64,000 nt of DNA from an uncultured Porphyromonadaceae bacterium (GTDB lineage: Bacteria; Bacteroidota; Bacteroidia; Bacteroidales; Muribaculaceae). The position numbers and the translations under genes were made by a program. The notes under the pieces were generated by a model that did not search any database, was not told the DNA's origin, and saw nothing but the letters and a program-made list of their open reading frames with translations. Below are positions 1-9,500 of this stretch, one piece after another (the first letter of the stretch is position 1; each line of letters starts with the position of its first letter). Location of the stretch: NCBI GenBank assembly GCA_947427285.1, contig CANEHE010000008.1, positions 1 to 64,000 on the forward strand, in the 5' to 3' direction.

Positions 1-108
1 GCTCAGTTAGCGGCTTAGCCAAGGCTGAACAACCTCAATTTTTACCGAATCATTGCTATTATACAAATATTTTCTTTAAGAAATTATTATAGTATAGAAA
101 ATAATTTC

Positions 109-116
109 TATCTTTG
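109..116 (+). promoter_or_regulatory. Bacteroidetes -7 box upstream of foldback repeat copy 1
   Basis: TATCTTTG matches the TAnnTTTG -7 consensus. No clear TTTG -33 box lies 19-21 bp upstream. Transcription would start near 121-124, almost exactly at the left edge of the repeat at 128. The 123 bases before the repeat are AT-rich and hold no gene I can support. Confidence 0.5.
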
Positions 117-127
117 CAGAAAATTAA

Positions 128-437
128 GAGGTTGTTTAAAAATCATTGTTAAACGCAGAGTGGTGGATTTTTTTGTTAAGCCGCACTTTACGAGGAGGGA
201 GCATATCGGGATATGTGACCGAGGAGTAAATGCGGATTAACGGAAAAGACACCATTCAGATGAAAACATTAAATTCTTTTAAAGAGGCTTTACAGGAATG
301 CCTGCCGTTATTCCGGAATCTTTGCGCGTCTTTATCCCTTTGGCTCAGTCGCATAGCCCGCTATGCTCCTTCGCCGCAGGTATAAATCCATCTCAAATCT
401 TCCGGCTCTGCGTTAACAAGCATTTTTAAACAGCCTA
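128..437 (+). repeat. Foldback repeat element, copy 1
   Basis: About 310 bp, closely matched by copy 3 and more loosely by copy 2. The ends are inverted repeats: GAGGTTGTTTAAAAATC at the left, and a right end that reads AGGCTGTTTAAAAATGC on the other strand. The inverse similarity continues inward: CATATC-GG-GATATG at 202-215 matches CATAGC-CC-GCTATG at 352-365, both inside longer matching arms. No open reading frame of note lies within. It fills the leader between a -7 box at 109-116 and the start codon at 448. I do not recognise the family. Confidence 0.85.
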
Positions 438-447
438 TAAAGACAAT

Positions 448-2901
448 ATGAAATATCTTATCGTAGGGGGTGTGGCAGGAGGAGCCACAGCCGCAGCCAG
501 AATCAGAAGGATATCAGAGGATGCGGAAATCATACTCTTTGAAAAAGGGGAACATATATCATACGCCAACTGCGGACTGCCATATTATATCGGCGGTGTG
601 ATCGCAGACAGAAGTAAACTTTTTGTGCAGACACCGGAAGCGTTCGGACGCAGATTCAACATTGATGTCCGCGTGAAATCGGAGGTGGTCGGGATAGACC
701 GCGCTGCAAAAAGAGTTGAGGTAGTAAGCCCTTCAGGGGAAAGATATCATGAAACGTATGACCGGCTGCTCCTTTCTCCGGGAGCCTCCCCTGTGAAGCC
801 GCCGTTACCGGGCATCGACATGCAAGGAATTTTCACTTTGCGCAACGTGGCCGACACTGACGCCATAAAGAGCTACATGCAGACATATAACGTGAAACGC
901 GCCGTGATAATCGGCGCAGGATTCATCGGTCTGGAGATGGCTGAGAATTTAAGCCATGCAGGAGCAGAGGTGGCGGTCGTAGAGATGGCCGACCAAGTGA
1001 TGGCTCCAATTGACTTCTCCATGGCCTCCATAGTCCACCAGCATCTGGCACAGAAAGGGGTGAGACTTTACCTCGGCACTGCCGTGGCCGCATTCGAACA
1101 CGGGAAGGATGGGATCGAAGTAGTTTTCGGAAACGGCAACCGCCTTTCCGCAGACATGGTCATCCTTTCCATAGGTGTGCGTCCCAACTCCGGACTTGCA
1201 GCCGAAGCCGGACTTGAGACGGGCGCAACACGTGGCATAAAGGTTAACCAGTATCTGCAGACGTCCGATAAAGATATATATGCTGTCGGCGACGCGATCG
1301 AATATCAGCATCCCATCACCGGAAAACCGTGGCTCAATTTCCTCGCAGGACCAGCCAACAGACAGGCACGCATTGTGGCCGACAATATGGTCCGGGGCAA
1401 TACAGTGAGCTACGAGGGTTCGATCGGAACCTCCATTGCGAAAGTGTTTGACCTGACCGTGGCCGCAACAGGCGTCGCCGCCAAACGGCTTAAAGCAGAT
1501 GGTATCGATTTTCTTTCCGCCACTATCCATCCCTCTTCCCATGCCGGATATTATCCTGACGCGCTCCCGATGTCGATAAAGGTGGTGTTCTCCCCTGTCG
1601 ACGGTCGCCTCCTGGGTGCGCAGATCGTAGGCCACGACGGTGCAGACAAGCGCATCGACGAGTTCGCACAAGTCATCAAACGAAGCGGCACTGTCTATGA
1701 TCTTATAACGACGGAACAGGCATACGCACCGCCGTTTTCCTCAGCAAAGGACCCGGTGGCAGTGGCCGGATATGTGGCCTCAAACATCCTTGAAAACCGG
1801 ATGAAGCCTATATACTGGCGTGAACTCTGTGACATGGACAGAAGTGCAATTACACTGATAGACGTAAGAACCCCGGACGAATTTGCCGTAGGAGGACTTG
1901 ACGGCGCAGTAAACATACCTCTCGACGATATGCGCGGAAGACTTGGCGAGATTCCCCTGAACAAACCTATCGTGCTTTACTGCGGAGTAGGGCTACGCGG
2001 CTATCTGGCGTCCAACATATTGCGCGGCAATAGTTTCAACGATGTAAGAAATCTGATAGGCGGCCTCAAGACATACCGCACAGCGACAGCCACGCTCCCG
2101 ACTCCCGGACCTTTCAGCACCGGTTTCTCCTCTGTTGTTACCGGAAATCAAGACATTACGCAACCAGCTTCAAGGAATATGGTCAAAGTGGACGCCTGCG
2201 GTCTTTCATGTCCCGGCCCGATAATGAAAATGAAGAACGCGGTCGAATCGATGAAAGAGGGAGAACAGCTGGAAATCACAGCCACCGATCCCGGATTCGC
2301 CCGTGATGCCGAAGCGTGGTGCGGATCGACCGGAAACAGGTTTGTCTCCTCTTCATCCGCCGTCGGAAAATATACCGTCGTAATAGAAAAAGCGAGTAAG
2401 CGCGACGTATCGTCCAACTCAACTCAACCAGGAAAAGGGAAGACGTTTATCCTTTTCAGCGACGATCTTGACAAGGCCCTTGCAACATTCGTACTTGCCA
2501 ACGGGGCTGCGGCCACAGGAGAGAAAGTCACCATTTTCTTCACTTTCTGGGGATTGAATGCCATAAAGAAAGAGATCAGTCCGAAGGTGGAAAAAGATAT
2601 GTTCGGTAAGATGTTCGGCATGATGCTACCGTCGAGTTCCCGCAAACTCAAACTTTCCAAGATGAATATGGCAGGGATAGGCAGCCGCATGATGCGCCAC
2701 ATAATGAAAAAGAAGAATGTGGATTCGCTGGAATCGCTACGTGACGCGGCCATAAGCAACGGCGTGGAGTTCATCGCCTGCCGGATGTCAATGGACGTGA
2801 TGGGGGTCAGTCGCGAGGAACTTCTCGACAACGTCACCATAGGAGGCGTGGCAACCTACATGAACCGTGCCGACAACGCCAATGTAAATCTGTTCATATA
2901 A
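448..2901 (+). CDS. CoA-disulfide reductase / rhodanese / TusA / DsrE-like fusion
   Basis: An 817-residue cytoplasmic fusion of four sulfur-handling modules. Residues 1-450 are an FAD/NAD(P)H disulfide oxidoreductase, with the N-terminal GGVAGGATAAARIRR nucleotide motif and the CoA-disulfide-reductase signature SYANCGLPYY, whose Cys43 is redox-active. Residues about 465-555 are a rhodanese domain with active-site loop YCGVGLRG. Residues about 575-650 are TusA-like, with the Cys-Pro motif in CGLSCPGPIMKMK. The remainder, from FILFSDDLDKALA onward, is DsrE/DsrF-like (DrsE_2 type). The family reduces CoA disulfide, polysulfide or persulfide; TusA and rhodanese domains carry persulfide sulfur. 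Twelve nucleotides separate it from the MarR gene, so the two are probably co-transcribed. Its leader is foldback repeat copy 1. The true substrate is not shown by sequence. Confidence 0.9.
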   Translation: MKYLIVGGVAGGATAAARIRRISEDAEIILFEKGEHISYANCGLPYYIGGVIADRSKLFVQTPEAFGRRFNIDVRVKSEVVGIDRAAKRVEVVSPSGERYHETYDRLLLSPGASPVKPPLPGIDMQGIFTLRNVADTDAIKSYMQTYNVKRAVIIGAGFIGLEMAENLSHAGAEVAVVEMADQVMAPIDFSMASIVHQHLAQKGVRLYLGTAVAAFEHGKDGIEVVFGNGNRLSADMVILSIGVRPNSGLAAEAGLETGATRGIKVNQYLQTSDKDIYAVGDAIEYQHPITGKPWLNFLAGPANRQARIVADNMVRGNTVSYEGSIGTSIAKVFDLTVAATGVAAKRLKADGIDFLSATIHPSSHAGYYPDALPMSIKVVFSPVDGRLLGAQIVGHDGADKRIDEFAQVIKRSGTVYDLITTEQAYAPPFSSAKDPVAVAGYVASNILENRMKPIYWRELCDMDRSAITLIDVRTPDEFAVGGLDGAVNIPLDDMRGRLGEIPLNKPIVLYCGVGLRGYLASNILRGNSFNDVRNLIGGLKTYRTATATLPTPGPFSTGFSSVVTGNQDITQPASRNMVKVDACGLSCPGPIMKMKNAVESMKEGEQLEITATDPGFARDAEAWCGSTGNRFVSSSSAVGKYTVVIEKASKRDVSSNSTQPGKGKTFILFSDDLDKALATFVLANGAAATGEKVTIFFTFWGLNAIKKEISPKVEKDMFGKMFGMMLPSSSRKLKLSKMNMAGIGSRMMRHIMKKKNVDSLESLRDAAISNGVEFIACRMSMDVMGVSREELLDNVTIGGVATYMNRADNANVNLFI

Positions 2902-2912
2902 AGGAATCGGAT

Positions 2913-3269
2913 ATGGAAAAGATAAAATCGGTATGTGTGATGCGCGATCTGGTGAAAGCCGTGGCGCAACTTCAAGACACGCTTCAGGAACGTTTCGGAC
3001 TTTCTCTCAACGAAGCGATGACACTCTGCTGTATATGCGACGGAACAGCATCCGCCGGAGAAATATCCGAAAACACCGGACTTACAGCACCCAACACGTC
3101 CAAAGTGATACGTGCTGTTGAAGAGAAGAACTTGATAGTGAGACAATACGGTAGCAAAGACCGACGACGTATGGAATTCACGCTGTCGGAAGAGGGACAC
3201 AGGCGGCTTCTTCGACTGAAAACCGAGGAAATACCTCTCCCTGACTTACTCAAACCTCTCTTTGACTGA
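2913..3269 (+). CDS. Small MarR-family winged-helix regulator
   Basis: A 118-residue protein with a winged-helix core. LNEAMTLCCICDGTASAGEI leads into ENTGLTAPNTSKVIRAVEEK, the likely recognition helix, followed by the wing YGSKDRRRMEFTLSEEG. This is shorter than typical MarR proteins (about 140-150 residues). Two adjacent cysteines plus a third (CCIC, about residues 34-37) sit where a thiol switch could act. It directly follows the CoA-disulfide reductase fusion, so I infer it may sense disulfide or sulfur stress for that operon. The family call is good; the ligand is unknown. Confidence 0.8.
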   Translation: MEKIKSVCVMRDLVKAVAQLQDTLQERFGLSLNEAMTLCCICDGTASAGEISENTGLTAPNTSKVIRAVEEKNLIVRQYGSKDRRRMEFTLSEEGHRRLLRLKTEEIPLPDLLKPLFD

Positions 3270-3279
3270 TGGAAAGAGA

Positions 3280-3318
3280 ATATCCCGCACAGACCGAAAT
3301 CCGTGCGGGATATGTTTT
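3280..3318 (+). terminator. Intrinsic terminator after the MarR gene
   Basis: ATATCCCGCAC and GTGCGGGATAT form an 11-bp perfect stem around a 12-nt loop, followed by GTTTTCT. It lies between the convergent MarR and NfnB-type genes and best fits the plus-strand transcript. Confidence 0.8.
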
Positions 3319-3340
3319 CTCATTATCTTTTGCCTACAGC

Positions 3341-4732
3341 CTAACCTCTGTTCCGAAGGTATTCGTCGATGGCCTTGGCGGCCTTGCGGCCCGCACCCAT
3401 GGCAAGGATTACAGTGGCCGCGCCTGTCACAGCATCGCCTCCTGCGAATACGCCTTCACGGGTAGTACGTCCCTCCTCGTCGGCCACTATACAGCCTTTA
3501 CGGTTGGTGTCGAGGCCCTTGGTGGTTGACTTGATAAGCGGATTGGGGCTTGTGCCGAGAGCCATGATCACCACGTCGCAGTCGATGTGGAAGTCACTGC
3601 CCTCGATCGTAACGGGGCTGCGTCGTCCGCTTGCGTCGGGTTCGCCAAGTTCCATGCGCACGCACTTGATGCCATTGACCCATCCCTTTTCGTCGCCGGT
3701 AATTTCAGTCGGATTGGTGAGCATCTGGAAGTCTATGCCCTCCTGTTTGGCGTGATGCACCTCCTCCACACGCGCCGGAAGCTCTGCCTCGGAACGACGG
3801 TAGACGATCACCGACTCGGCACCGAGACGCTTTGCCGTACGCACTGCGTCCATGGCCACATTGCCGCCGCCTACTACAACTACCTTGCGGCCTGCATATA
3901 TGGGCGTGTCATATTCCTCGTCGTAGGCCTTCATAAGGTTGGCACGGGTAAGGAACTCGTTGGCCGAATACACGCCGTTGAGGTTCTCGCCCGGAATGCC
4001 CATGAAACGCGGCAGACCTGCACCCGAACCTACAAAAACAGCGTCATACCCTTCGCGGTCGAGAAGATCATCGACAGTCATAGTGCGTCCGATGATCACG
4101 TCAGGCTCGATCTCCACTCCAAGACGCTTCACGGCCTCGACTTCCTTGGCCACGATACGGTCTTTCGGCAGACGGAACTCCGGGATGCCATAGACAAGTA
4201 CGCCACCCACCTTATGCAACGCCTCGAATATCTTGACCTCATAGCCTGCGCGGGCAAGGTCGGAAGCACAGGCGAGTCCGGCCGGACCGGAACCCACTAT
4301 TGCCACACGTTTGCCGTTAGGCTTGATCTCCGGCTTCTCAAGCTCATCGGCATGCTCGATGGCCCAGTCACCGACAAAACGCTCAAGTTTGCCTATCGCA
4401 ACCGGCTCGCCCTTTATACCCAAGACGCATGCGCCTTCGCACTGCGACTCCTGAGGGCACACGCGGCCGCAGACACTTGGCAGCGAACTGTCGGAATGGA
4501 TAGTCTCGGCAGCAGCAGCCAGATTGCCCTCGTTGATCTGGTGGATGAATCCCGGAATATTGATATGCACCGGACATTTCTCCACACAGCGCGGACGCGG
4601 ACAGTTTAGACAACGGGAGGCTTCCAGAGCCGCCTCCTCGGCATTGTATCCGTAACACACCTCCTCAAAGTTGGCGGCACGCTTTTTCGGATCTTGCTCC
4701 CTTACAGGGACACGGGGGATTCTGTTAGCCAT
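3341..4732 (-). CDS. gltA: NfnB / GltD-type NADPH-dependent oxidoreductase large subunit
   Basis: About 463 residues from MANRIPRVPVREQDPKKRAA; the frame is open further upstream, but this ATG overlaps the end of the partner gene by 8 nt and matches the family N-terminus. The N-terminal Fe-S region has CLNCPRPRCVEKCP and later VCGRVCPQESQCEGAC, which bind [4Fe-4S] clusters. Two dinucleotide folds follow (VAIVGSGPAGLACASDLAR for FAD; VVVVGGGNVAMDAVRTAKR for NADPH). Databases usually call such proteins homotetrameric glutamate synthase, GltA. With the preceding FAD/[2Fe-2S] subunit, the pair fits NfnAB, which couples NADH, NADPH and ferredoxin. No GltB-type glutamine amidotransferase subunit is nearby, supporting the transhydrogenase reading. 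Confidence 0.88.
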   Translation of the reverse strand: MANRIPRVPVREQDPKKRAANFEEVCYGYNAEEAALEASRCLNCPRPRCVEKCPVHINIPGFIHQINEGNLAAAAETIHSDSSLPSVCGRVCPQESQCEGACVLGIKGEPVAIGKLERFVGDWAIEHADELEKPEIKPNGKRVAIVGSGPAGLACASDLARAGYEVKIFEALHKVGGVLVYGIPEFRLPKDRIVAKEVEAVKRLGVEIEPDVIIGRTMTVDDLLDREGYDAVFVGSGAGLPRFMGIPGENLNGVYSANEFLTRANLMKAYDEEYDTPIYAGRKVVVVGGGNVAMDAVRTAKRLGAESVIVYRRSEAELPARVEEVHHAKQEGIDFQMLTNPTEITGDEKGWVNGIKCVRMELGEPDASGRRSPVTIEGSDFHIDCDVVIMALGTSPNPLIKSTTKGLDTNRKGCIVADEEGRTTREGVFAGGDAVTGAATVILAMGAGRKAAKAIDEYLRNRG

Positions 4733-5576
4733 GACATTTGCATTTATGGGTTTCGGGATTGCTCTTCTTGTTCTCACGATACATATTCTGACGACGCATC
4801 GCCTCGTCGAAGTCCACCTTATGACCGTCAAACTCCGGGCCGTCCACGCAAGTGAACTTAGTCTCGCCGTCCACCGTCACGCGGCATGCACCGCACATTC
4901 CGGTGCCGTCCACCATAAGTGCGTTGAGCGACACCATCGTCGGGATGCCGTGCTTCTTCGTGGTCATCGCGGCAAACTTCATCATTATCATAGGGCCGAT
5001 GATCACGCAATGGTCATACCTGTTCCCCTCCTCGATGAGTTTCTCCATCAGACCGGTCACCATTCCGTGGAAACCCTCGGAACCGTCATCGGTGCAGAGA
5101 TAGACATTGCCCACCGTGCGCATCTCGTCGACGTATGTGAATATATCCTTCGTCTTGGCACCGATGATGACGTCGGCCTGCACTCCCTGCTCATGGAGCC
5201 ATTTCACCTGAGGATAGACAGGAGCTGTGCCGACACCACCGGCCACGAACAGTATTTTTTTCTTTCTCAATTCCTCGACAGGGAGATCCATAAGGTCGGT
5301 CGGGCGTCCGAGAGGACCGGCGAAATCGACGAAGCAGTCGCCCTCGTTCATGTCGCATATCTTCTGCGAAGAGATGCCGATGGCCTGTGTCACGATGGTG
5401 ATGGTACCCGCCTCGCGGTCATAGTCGCAGACAGTCAGCGGGATGCGTTCACCCTGCTCGTCGGTACGGACAATGATGAACTGACCCGGCTGAGCAGAAG
5501 CGGCCACAAGGGGCGCATGAACCTTCATCTCAGTGATGTTGGGGGTCAGACATCTTTTACTTACGATTTTGAACAT
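4725..5576 (-). CDS. NfnA / sulfide dehydrogenase-like FAD and [2Fe-2S] subunit
   Basis: A 283-residue ferredoxin-NADP reductase-fold protein. The N-terminus (MFKIVSKRCLTPNITEMKVH) begins the flavin beta-barrel, followed by a NAD-binding half with VAGGVGTAPVYPQVK. The C-terminal cysteine cluster GTGMCGACRVTVDGETKFTC fits the [2Fe-2S] site of PyrK/NfnA-type subunits. It overlaps the NfnB-type gene by 8 nt, indicating translational coupling. The pair would form the cytoplasmic NADH-dependent ferredoxin:NADP oxidoreductase. Its start codon lies 21 nt from foldback repeat copy 2, and a perfect promoter lies beyond the repeat, so the mRNA should carry a leader of about 400 nt. Confidence 0.88.
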   Translation of the reverse strand: MFKIVSKRCLTPNITEMKVHAPLVAASAQPGQFIIVRTDEQGERIPLTVCDYDREAGTITIVTQAIGISSQKICDMNEGDCFVDFAGPLGRPTDLMDLPVEELRKKKILFVAGGVGTAPVYPQVKWLHEQGVQADVIIGAKTKDIFTYVDEMRTVGNVYLCTDDGSEGFHGMVTGLMEKLIEEGNRYDHCVIIGPMIMMKFAAMTTKKHGIPTMVSLNALMVDGTGMCGACRVTVDGETKFTCVDGPEFDGHKVDFDEAMRRQNMYRENKKSNPETHKCKCHG

Positions 5577-5597
5577 GATATGTCAGATCTAAGGTTA

Positions 5598-5904
5598 GAG
5601 GTTTAATAATCATTGTTAAACACAAGGTGGTGGATTTTCTGTTAAGTCGCAATTTACGAGAAGGGAGCATAGCGGCCTGCGGGTGACCGACGAGTAAATG
5701 CGAATTAACTGGAAAGGCACCATTCTTGAGCGGATTTTAAATCTTTATTAAAGAGGTCTTATGAAAATGCTTATATTTTATGAAATATTTGAGCGTCTTT
5801 ATGCCTTTAGCTCAGTCACATAGCCCGCTATGCTCCTTCGCTGTAGGCAAAAATCCATCTCAAATCTTTCAGCCTTGTGCCAACAAGCATTATTAAACAG
5901 CCTC
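5598..5904 (+). repeat. Foldback repeat element, copy 2 (most diverged)
   Basis: A 307-bp copy with the same inverted ends (left GAGGTTTAATAATCATTG; right end AGGCTGTTTAATAATGC on the other strand). The right arm keeps the CATAGC-CC-GCTATG hairpin, while the left-arm hairpin is degraded (CATAGCGGCCTGCG). It lies wholly within the predicted 5' leader of the minus-strand nfn pair, opposite in orientation to copy 1 relative to its gene. Confidence 0.85.
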
Positions 5905-5979
5905 TTAGTTACAGATCAGAAACGGCTCTCAGCACTCTGCATCAATAAAAGCCGGGAAAAGAGAGGCGGAAAACCTCTG

Positions 5980-6011
5980 CAAAATTAAGACTAATAATCC
6001 AATCCACCAAA
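5980..6011 (-). promoter_or_regulatory. Consensus promoter for the nfnAB pair
   Basis: On the minus strand, TTTG (6011-6008), a 20-bp spacer, then TAATTTTG (5987-5980): an exact match to the Bacteroidetes -33/-7 consensus. The start would be near 5973, and the transcript would read through foldback repeat copy 2 before reaching the ATG at 5576. Confidence 0.8.
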
Positions 6012-6096
6012 TTTTTATCCCCTCGCGACCGCTATCCACCCCATGACCACCCCACAGAAATCCTCACGCAATTGATTTCAAAAAAACAGATGAAAA

Positions 6097-6128
6097 TTTG
6101 CATGCACCGGAAATAATGCTTAACTTTG
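6097..6128 (+). promoter_or_regulatory. Consensus promoter for tRNA-Ser
   Basis: TTTG (6097-6100), a 20-bp spacer and TAACTTTG (6121-6128). It points at the tRNA, whose mature 5' end is about 65 nt past the predicted start. Confidence 0.8.
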
Positions 6129-6200
6129 CATCCACAAAACGATGACATACGCGTCGGCTGAACCGATTTTCATCGGCATAAGCATACGCAGACGTCTCAA

Positions 6201-6292
6201 GGAGAGATGGGTGAGTGGCTGAAACCACCGGTTTGCTAAACCGACGTAGGGAGCAATCTCTACCACGAGTTCGAATCTCGTTCTCTCCGCCA
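6201..6292 (+). tRNA. tRNA-Ser (anticodon GCT)
   Basis: A class II tRNA of 92 nt including an encoded CCA. The acceptor stem pairs GGAGAGA with TCTCTCC, followed by discriminator G. The anticodon loop TTGCTAA places GCT at 6235-6237, reading AGC/AGT serine codons. A long variable arm lies between the anticodon and T arms, and the T arm contains GTTCGAATC. It has its own consensus promoter and terminator, so it is a single-gene transcript. Confidence 0.95.
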
Positions 6293-6301
6293 AAACATCT
6301 C

Positions 6302-6336
6302 AAATCCCTGCAAGTGAGCTCTTGCAGGGATTTTCA
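6302..6336 (+). terminator. Terminator after tRNA-Ser
   Basis: A perfect 13-bp stem (AAATCCCTGCAAG with CTTGCAGGGATTT), a 6-nt loop and a following T-rich tract. The stretch from here to 6535 shows no gene; it only has a short TTAC tandem near 6413. Confidence 0.85.
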
Positions 6337-6535
6337 TTTTAAGGGATTTGCCCGGAAATGCCGCCAAAACACCCCGAAATGACATAGTTGTAACCTGAAA
6401 AGTGACCTGAAATTACTTACTTACTTATCTCTTAAAAACAAACATCCCGACGTATAGGCTTTGATTTCACCTCACGCCGGAATGTCCGCTCACTTATTCA
6501 CTTTTCACCATTTCATCTTTTTCCTTTTTTCTTTT

Positions 6536-9500
6536 TCATAGAACCACTTTACGGGTCTTTCCGTCGACGGTCCTGACTACGTATATCGAACCTTTCTGAG
6601 GATGCCTTACCTCCAATCCGTTAAGATCATAGTAACGCACCGGTCCGGATGCATTGTCGACTGCGATCTCTCCTACACCGGACAGAGTCGGAGTCTTATC
6701 CGAATCCATAATGCGAACATTGTCGATGCGGAGCGGATGCAGAGTCGCGCCCTTGCCGAGGAAACGGACACTCAGATACGCATGGTTTCTGTAGAAATCC
6801 GCAAGGTCTATCACAGCCTCACGCCATCCGGCCTCACCCGTCAGGTCGCGGAAACTGATTGCCTCGGCAGCAGCATACTTGCCGGTATAGGCAAGATTTA
6901 TCTCAGGAAGGATATACATCTCCTCTCCGGGAACAGCATAGTAGTCGAAAATAAGTTTCGGCTTGGCGGCAGCGGCCATATTCACCTTGCCGAGACAGAG
7001 ATAACTCAGATCGCCGTCCTTAGCCGCGTCAAACGAGATGCAGCCGTTGTCGTTGTCCGAGGAATAATTAGCCTCAGGATACCAGCCGTTGGCTCCGTTG
7101 CTCATGCGGTACCATGCGTCATTGCGGGCATTGCCGTTGACCCAGCTTTCCACATACGGATATGAGTACGGATTGCCGACAAGTACTTCGGAAGAACGGT
7201 AGGCACCACCTTCGCCAACGGAGTTCTGCGCAGCCACAGCATAATATTTCACTGTCTGTTTGCTGGAGTAATAATCACTTTCGTCTATCAGAAGCTCTGT
7301 GGCCCGTATGCCCTCCTTGAAATTGACAGCATAATCGTTCTCTACAGCATAGACATTATAGACAAGGTTGTTGGGGTCGCAGTAGCCGCCATTGGCACCG
7401 GCCTTAGGCTTCTCCCACGCCAGCTTCAGCTTGCCGTTGCCTTCGTCGGTAAGCGTGATGTTCTGAGGAGCACCGGGAAGATCCATACCGAGATATATCT
7501 CCTCTTCCACACGTTCACCTACTCCATGTTCATTATAAGCGACAACAGTATATTTTGTAAAGCCTCGTGCACCTTTGTTGTCAACTACAGTCACCTGCTT
7601 GCCGGTCTCGGTCATCTCGACACTCTTCACAAGTTCACTTGTGTTGCGGTAGACCTCGACCTTGGTGATCTTGTCGAGTTCCTTGCCGTTGACGCGCTTG
7701 GTAGGAGTCCTGAACTTCAGAGTGATTGGGGCAGTACCCTGCGAAGTCTTGATGCTCAGGTCAGTAACCTTTGCGGGAGCATCCTCATTGGCGAGGACAT
7801 CGATGTTGAGATCATCAAGATTGATGGAAAGTCCCTTGACACAGTTGGAGAGAGCGTGGAAACCGATATGGTAATATCCATCCTTTTCAGGAGAGACAAT
7901 CACACTCCGGTCAAGAATCTTGCTTCCATCGAAGTCAAATGCCTCTTCCGCTACCTTATATTCTTTGGGATCGACACCAAGACCGAAAGACACTTCCATC
8001 CTTTCTTTATATTTTGCACCACCTATATTGGGCATCAGTTTATAGGTGATCTGATAGCGGTTCCCGGCTTTCATGTCGATACCCGGAGTGATCAGCCAGT
8101 CATCCTGAGGTTTGGCATTGTCTGTACCAGTGAAGATATAGGCGGTCTTTGTCTGGAATTTGCTCCATTTCCATGTGCTGTCATCCCCGTTGCCTTCGAT
8201 TATATAGAAAAGATCAAGAGAGGCCGCGTCGTCAAAATTATTGTTGTAGGGCACCTCAAAGCCTTTTCCGAAAGGCACGTGGTTCGACTCGCCCGGCTCC
8301 GACTCACGCCAGTCGTGAAGAGCTTTCACCTCATAATAGAAATCCTGAGGAAGTTCCGGCTGGAGGAGAGTCTCGGCGAAAGAAGTTGCCTTCTGTTTGG
8401 CAGCGACTTCCTTCTTTTCGGGGAAACGGGTTATGGTATAGGTGATATTGGCCGGATTGATATAACCTCCGTGCTGACCTTCGGTCACGGCATCCCAAGT
8501 CAGAGTCGCCTTGCCTGTGGCTTCTTCCACAACAAACCTGATGTTTGTCGGAGCAAGGGGATAATCCTCACCTACCCACTGATTGACAGTCGCAGCCGGA
8601 CCGTCGCCCTCACCGTTGTAGCAAATCACGGAAACCGTCACATCTCCGTTGGGAAGAGTGATGTCTCTGGTCACTTCTGCCCCTTTCTGGCCTTTGTCGG
8701 TGAAAAGTTCATTGCCGTTGGCAAGCACCTTGTAGGAGATCTCGCCTTTCAAAGCCTCACCCATATAGGTGTATTCTGGGAGAGTGAACGAGATTGAACC
8801 GCTGACCGCAGCCTTGTCCATCGTGATTTTCAGTCCGGTTGCATATCCGGGAGCGTTGTCGGCGGCAATGGCCGGCATCACGCCGAGACCCATAAACTCC
8901 TCATTGTCCTGAAAAGCCGTTATGAGCGTCACCTTTGCAGTCTCCGTATTGACTTTATAGAGCTTGGAGCAGTCTTTGACCCCTGCATCGATCATACTTG
9001 CCCAATAAAGCTCGCCGGTCTTATAGTCGAAAGTCATGGTCTGCGAGTATAGTGGAACGACACCGGTGGAACCGACCTTAGTGGCGGAACCGTTTGACTT
9101 GTTCACCTTGTAAAGATCTCCGGCATTGTCGATTCCCCAAAGCTGACCCGCACCGTCGAACGCAAGACCGTAATACTGATAACAGTCGCCCACAGGCGTC
9201 ACAGTCTGCTCAAGATAGTCAACCACACAGAGCTTGCGCGTGCCGTCTACGGTATACTGGCCGTAGATCTTGTTCTCCACGGGATCCCAGGCGTGGTCGG
9301 CGGTAGTGGCAAGCTCTGACGAAACCACACCGTGGTTCTGTGCCTCGCCGGTCTTGACATTGTAGGAATAGAGTTGCGATATGTCAATGCCAGTCGTTCC
9401 GGAAGGGTCGGTCTGCCGCCAGATGTACCAGAACGTGTCGCCTGCAAGCACCGCACCGCCGTTGCAGTGCGAGTTCATATATCCGATGCGTGCGAACGGC

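Noticed and set aside
128..437. Invertible promoter switch, as in Bacteroides capsule loci
   Set aside because: Inverted repeats flank ~300 bp, but no consensus promoter lies between them; the promoters lie outside the element, and all three copies have the same orientation in the window.
3587..4609. 340-codon plus-strand open frame opposite the NfnB-type gene
   Set aside because: Antisense shadow caused by GC-rich third positions of the real gene.
6064..6303. 79-codon minus-strand open frame over the tRNA
   Set aside because: It runs through the complete tRNA-Ser gene on the other strand and is a well-known false call at such sites.
7526..8797. 423-codon plus-strand open frame inside the FN3 protein gene
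   Set aside because: Opposite a continuous secreted-protein gene with signal peptide and domains; no promoter or homology.
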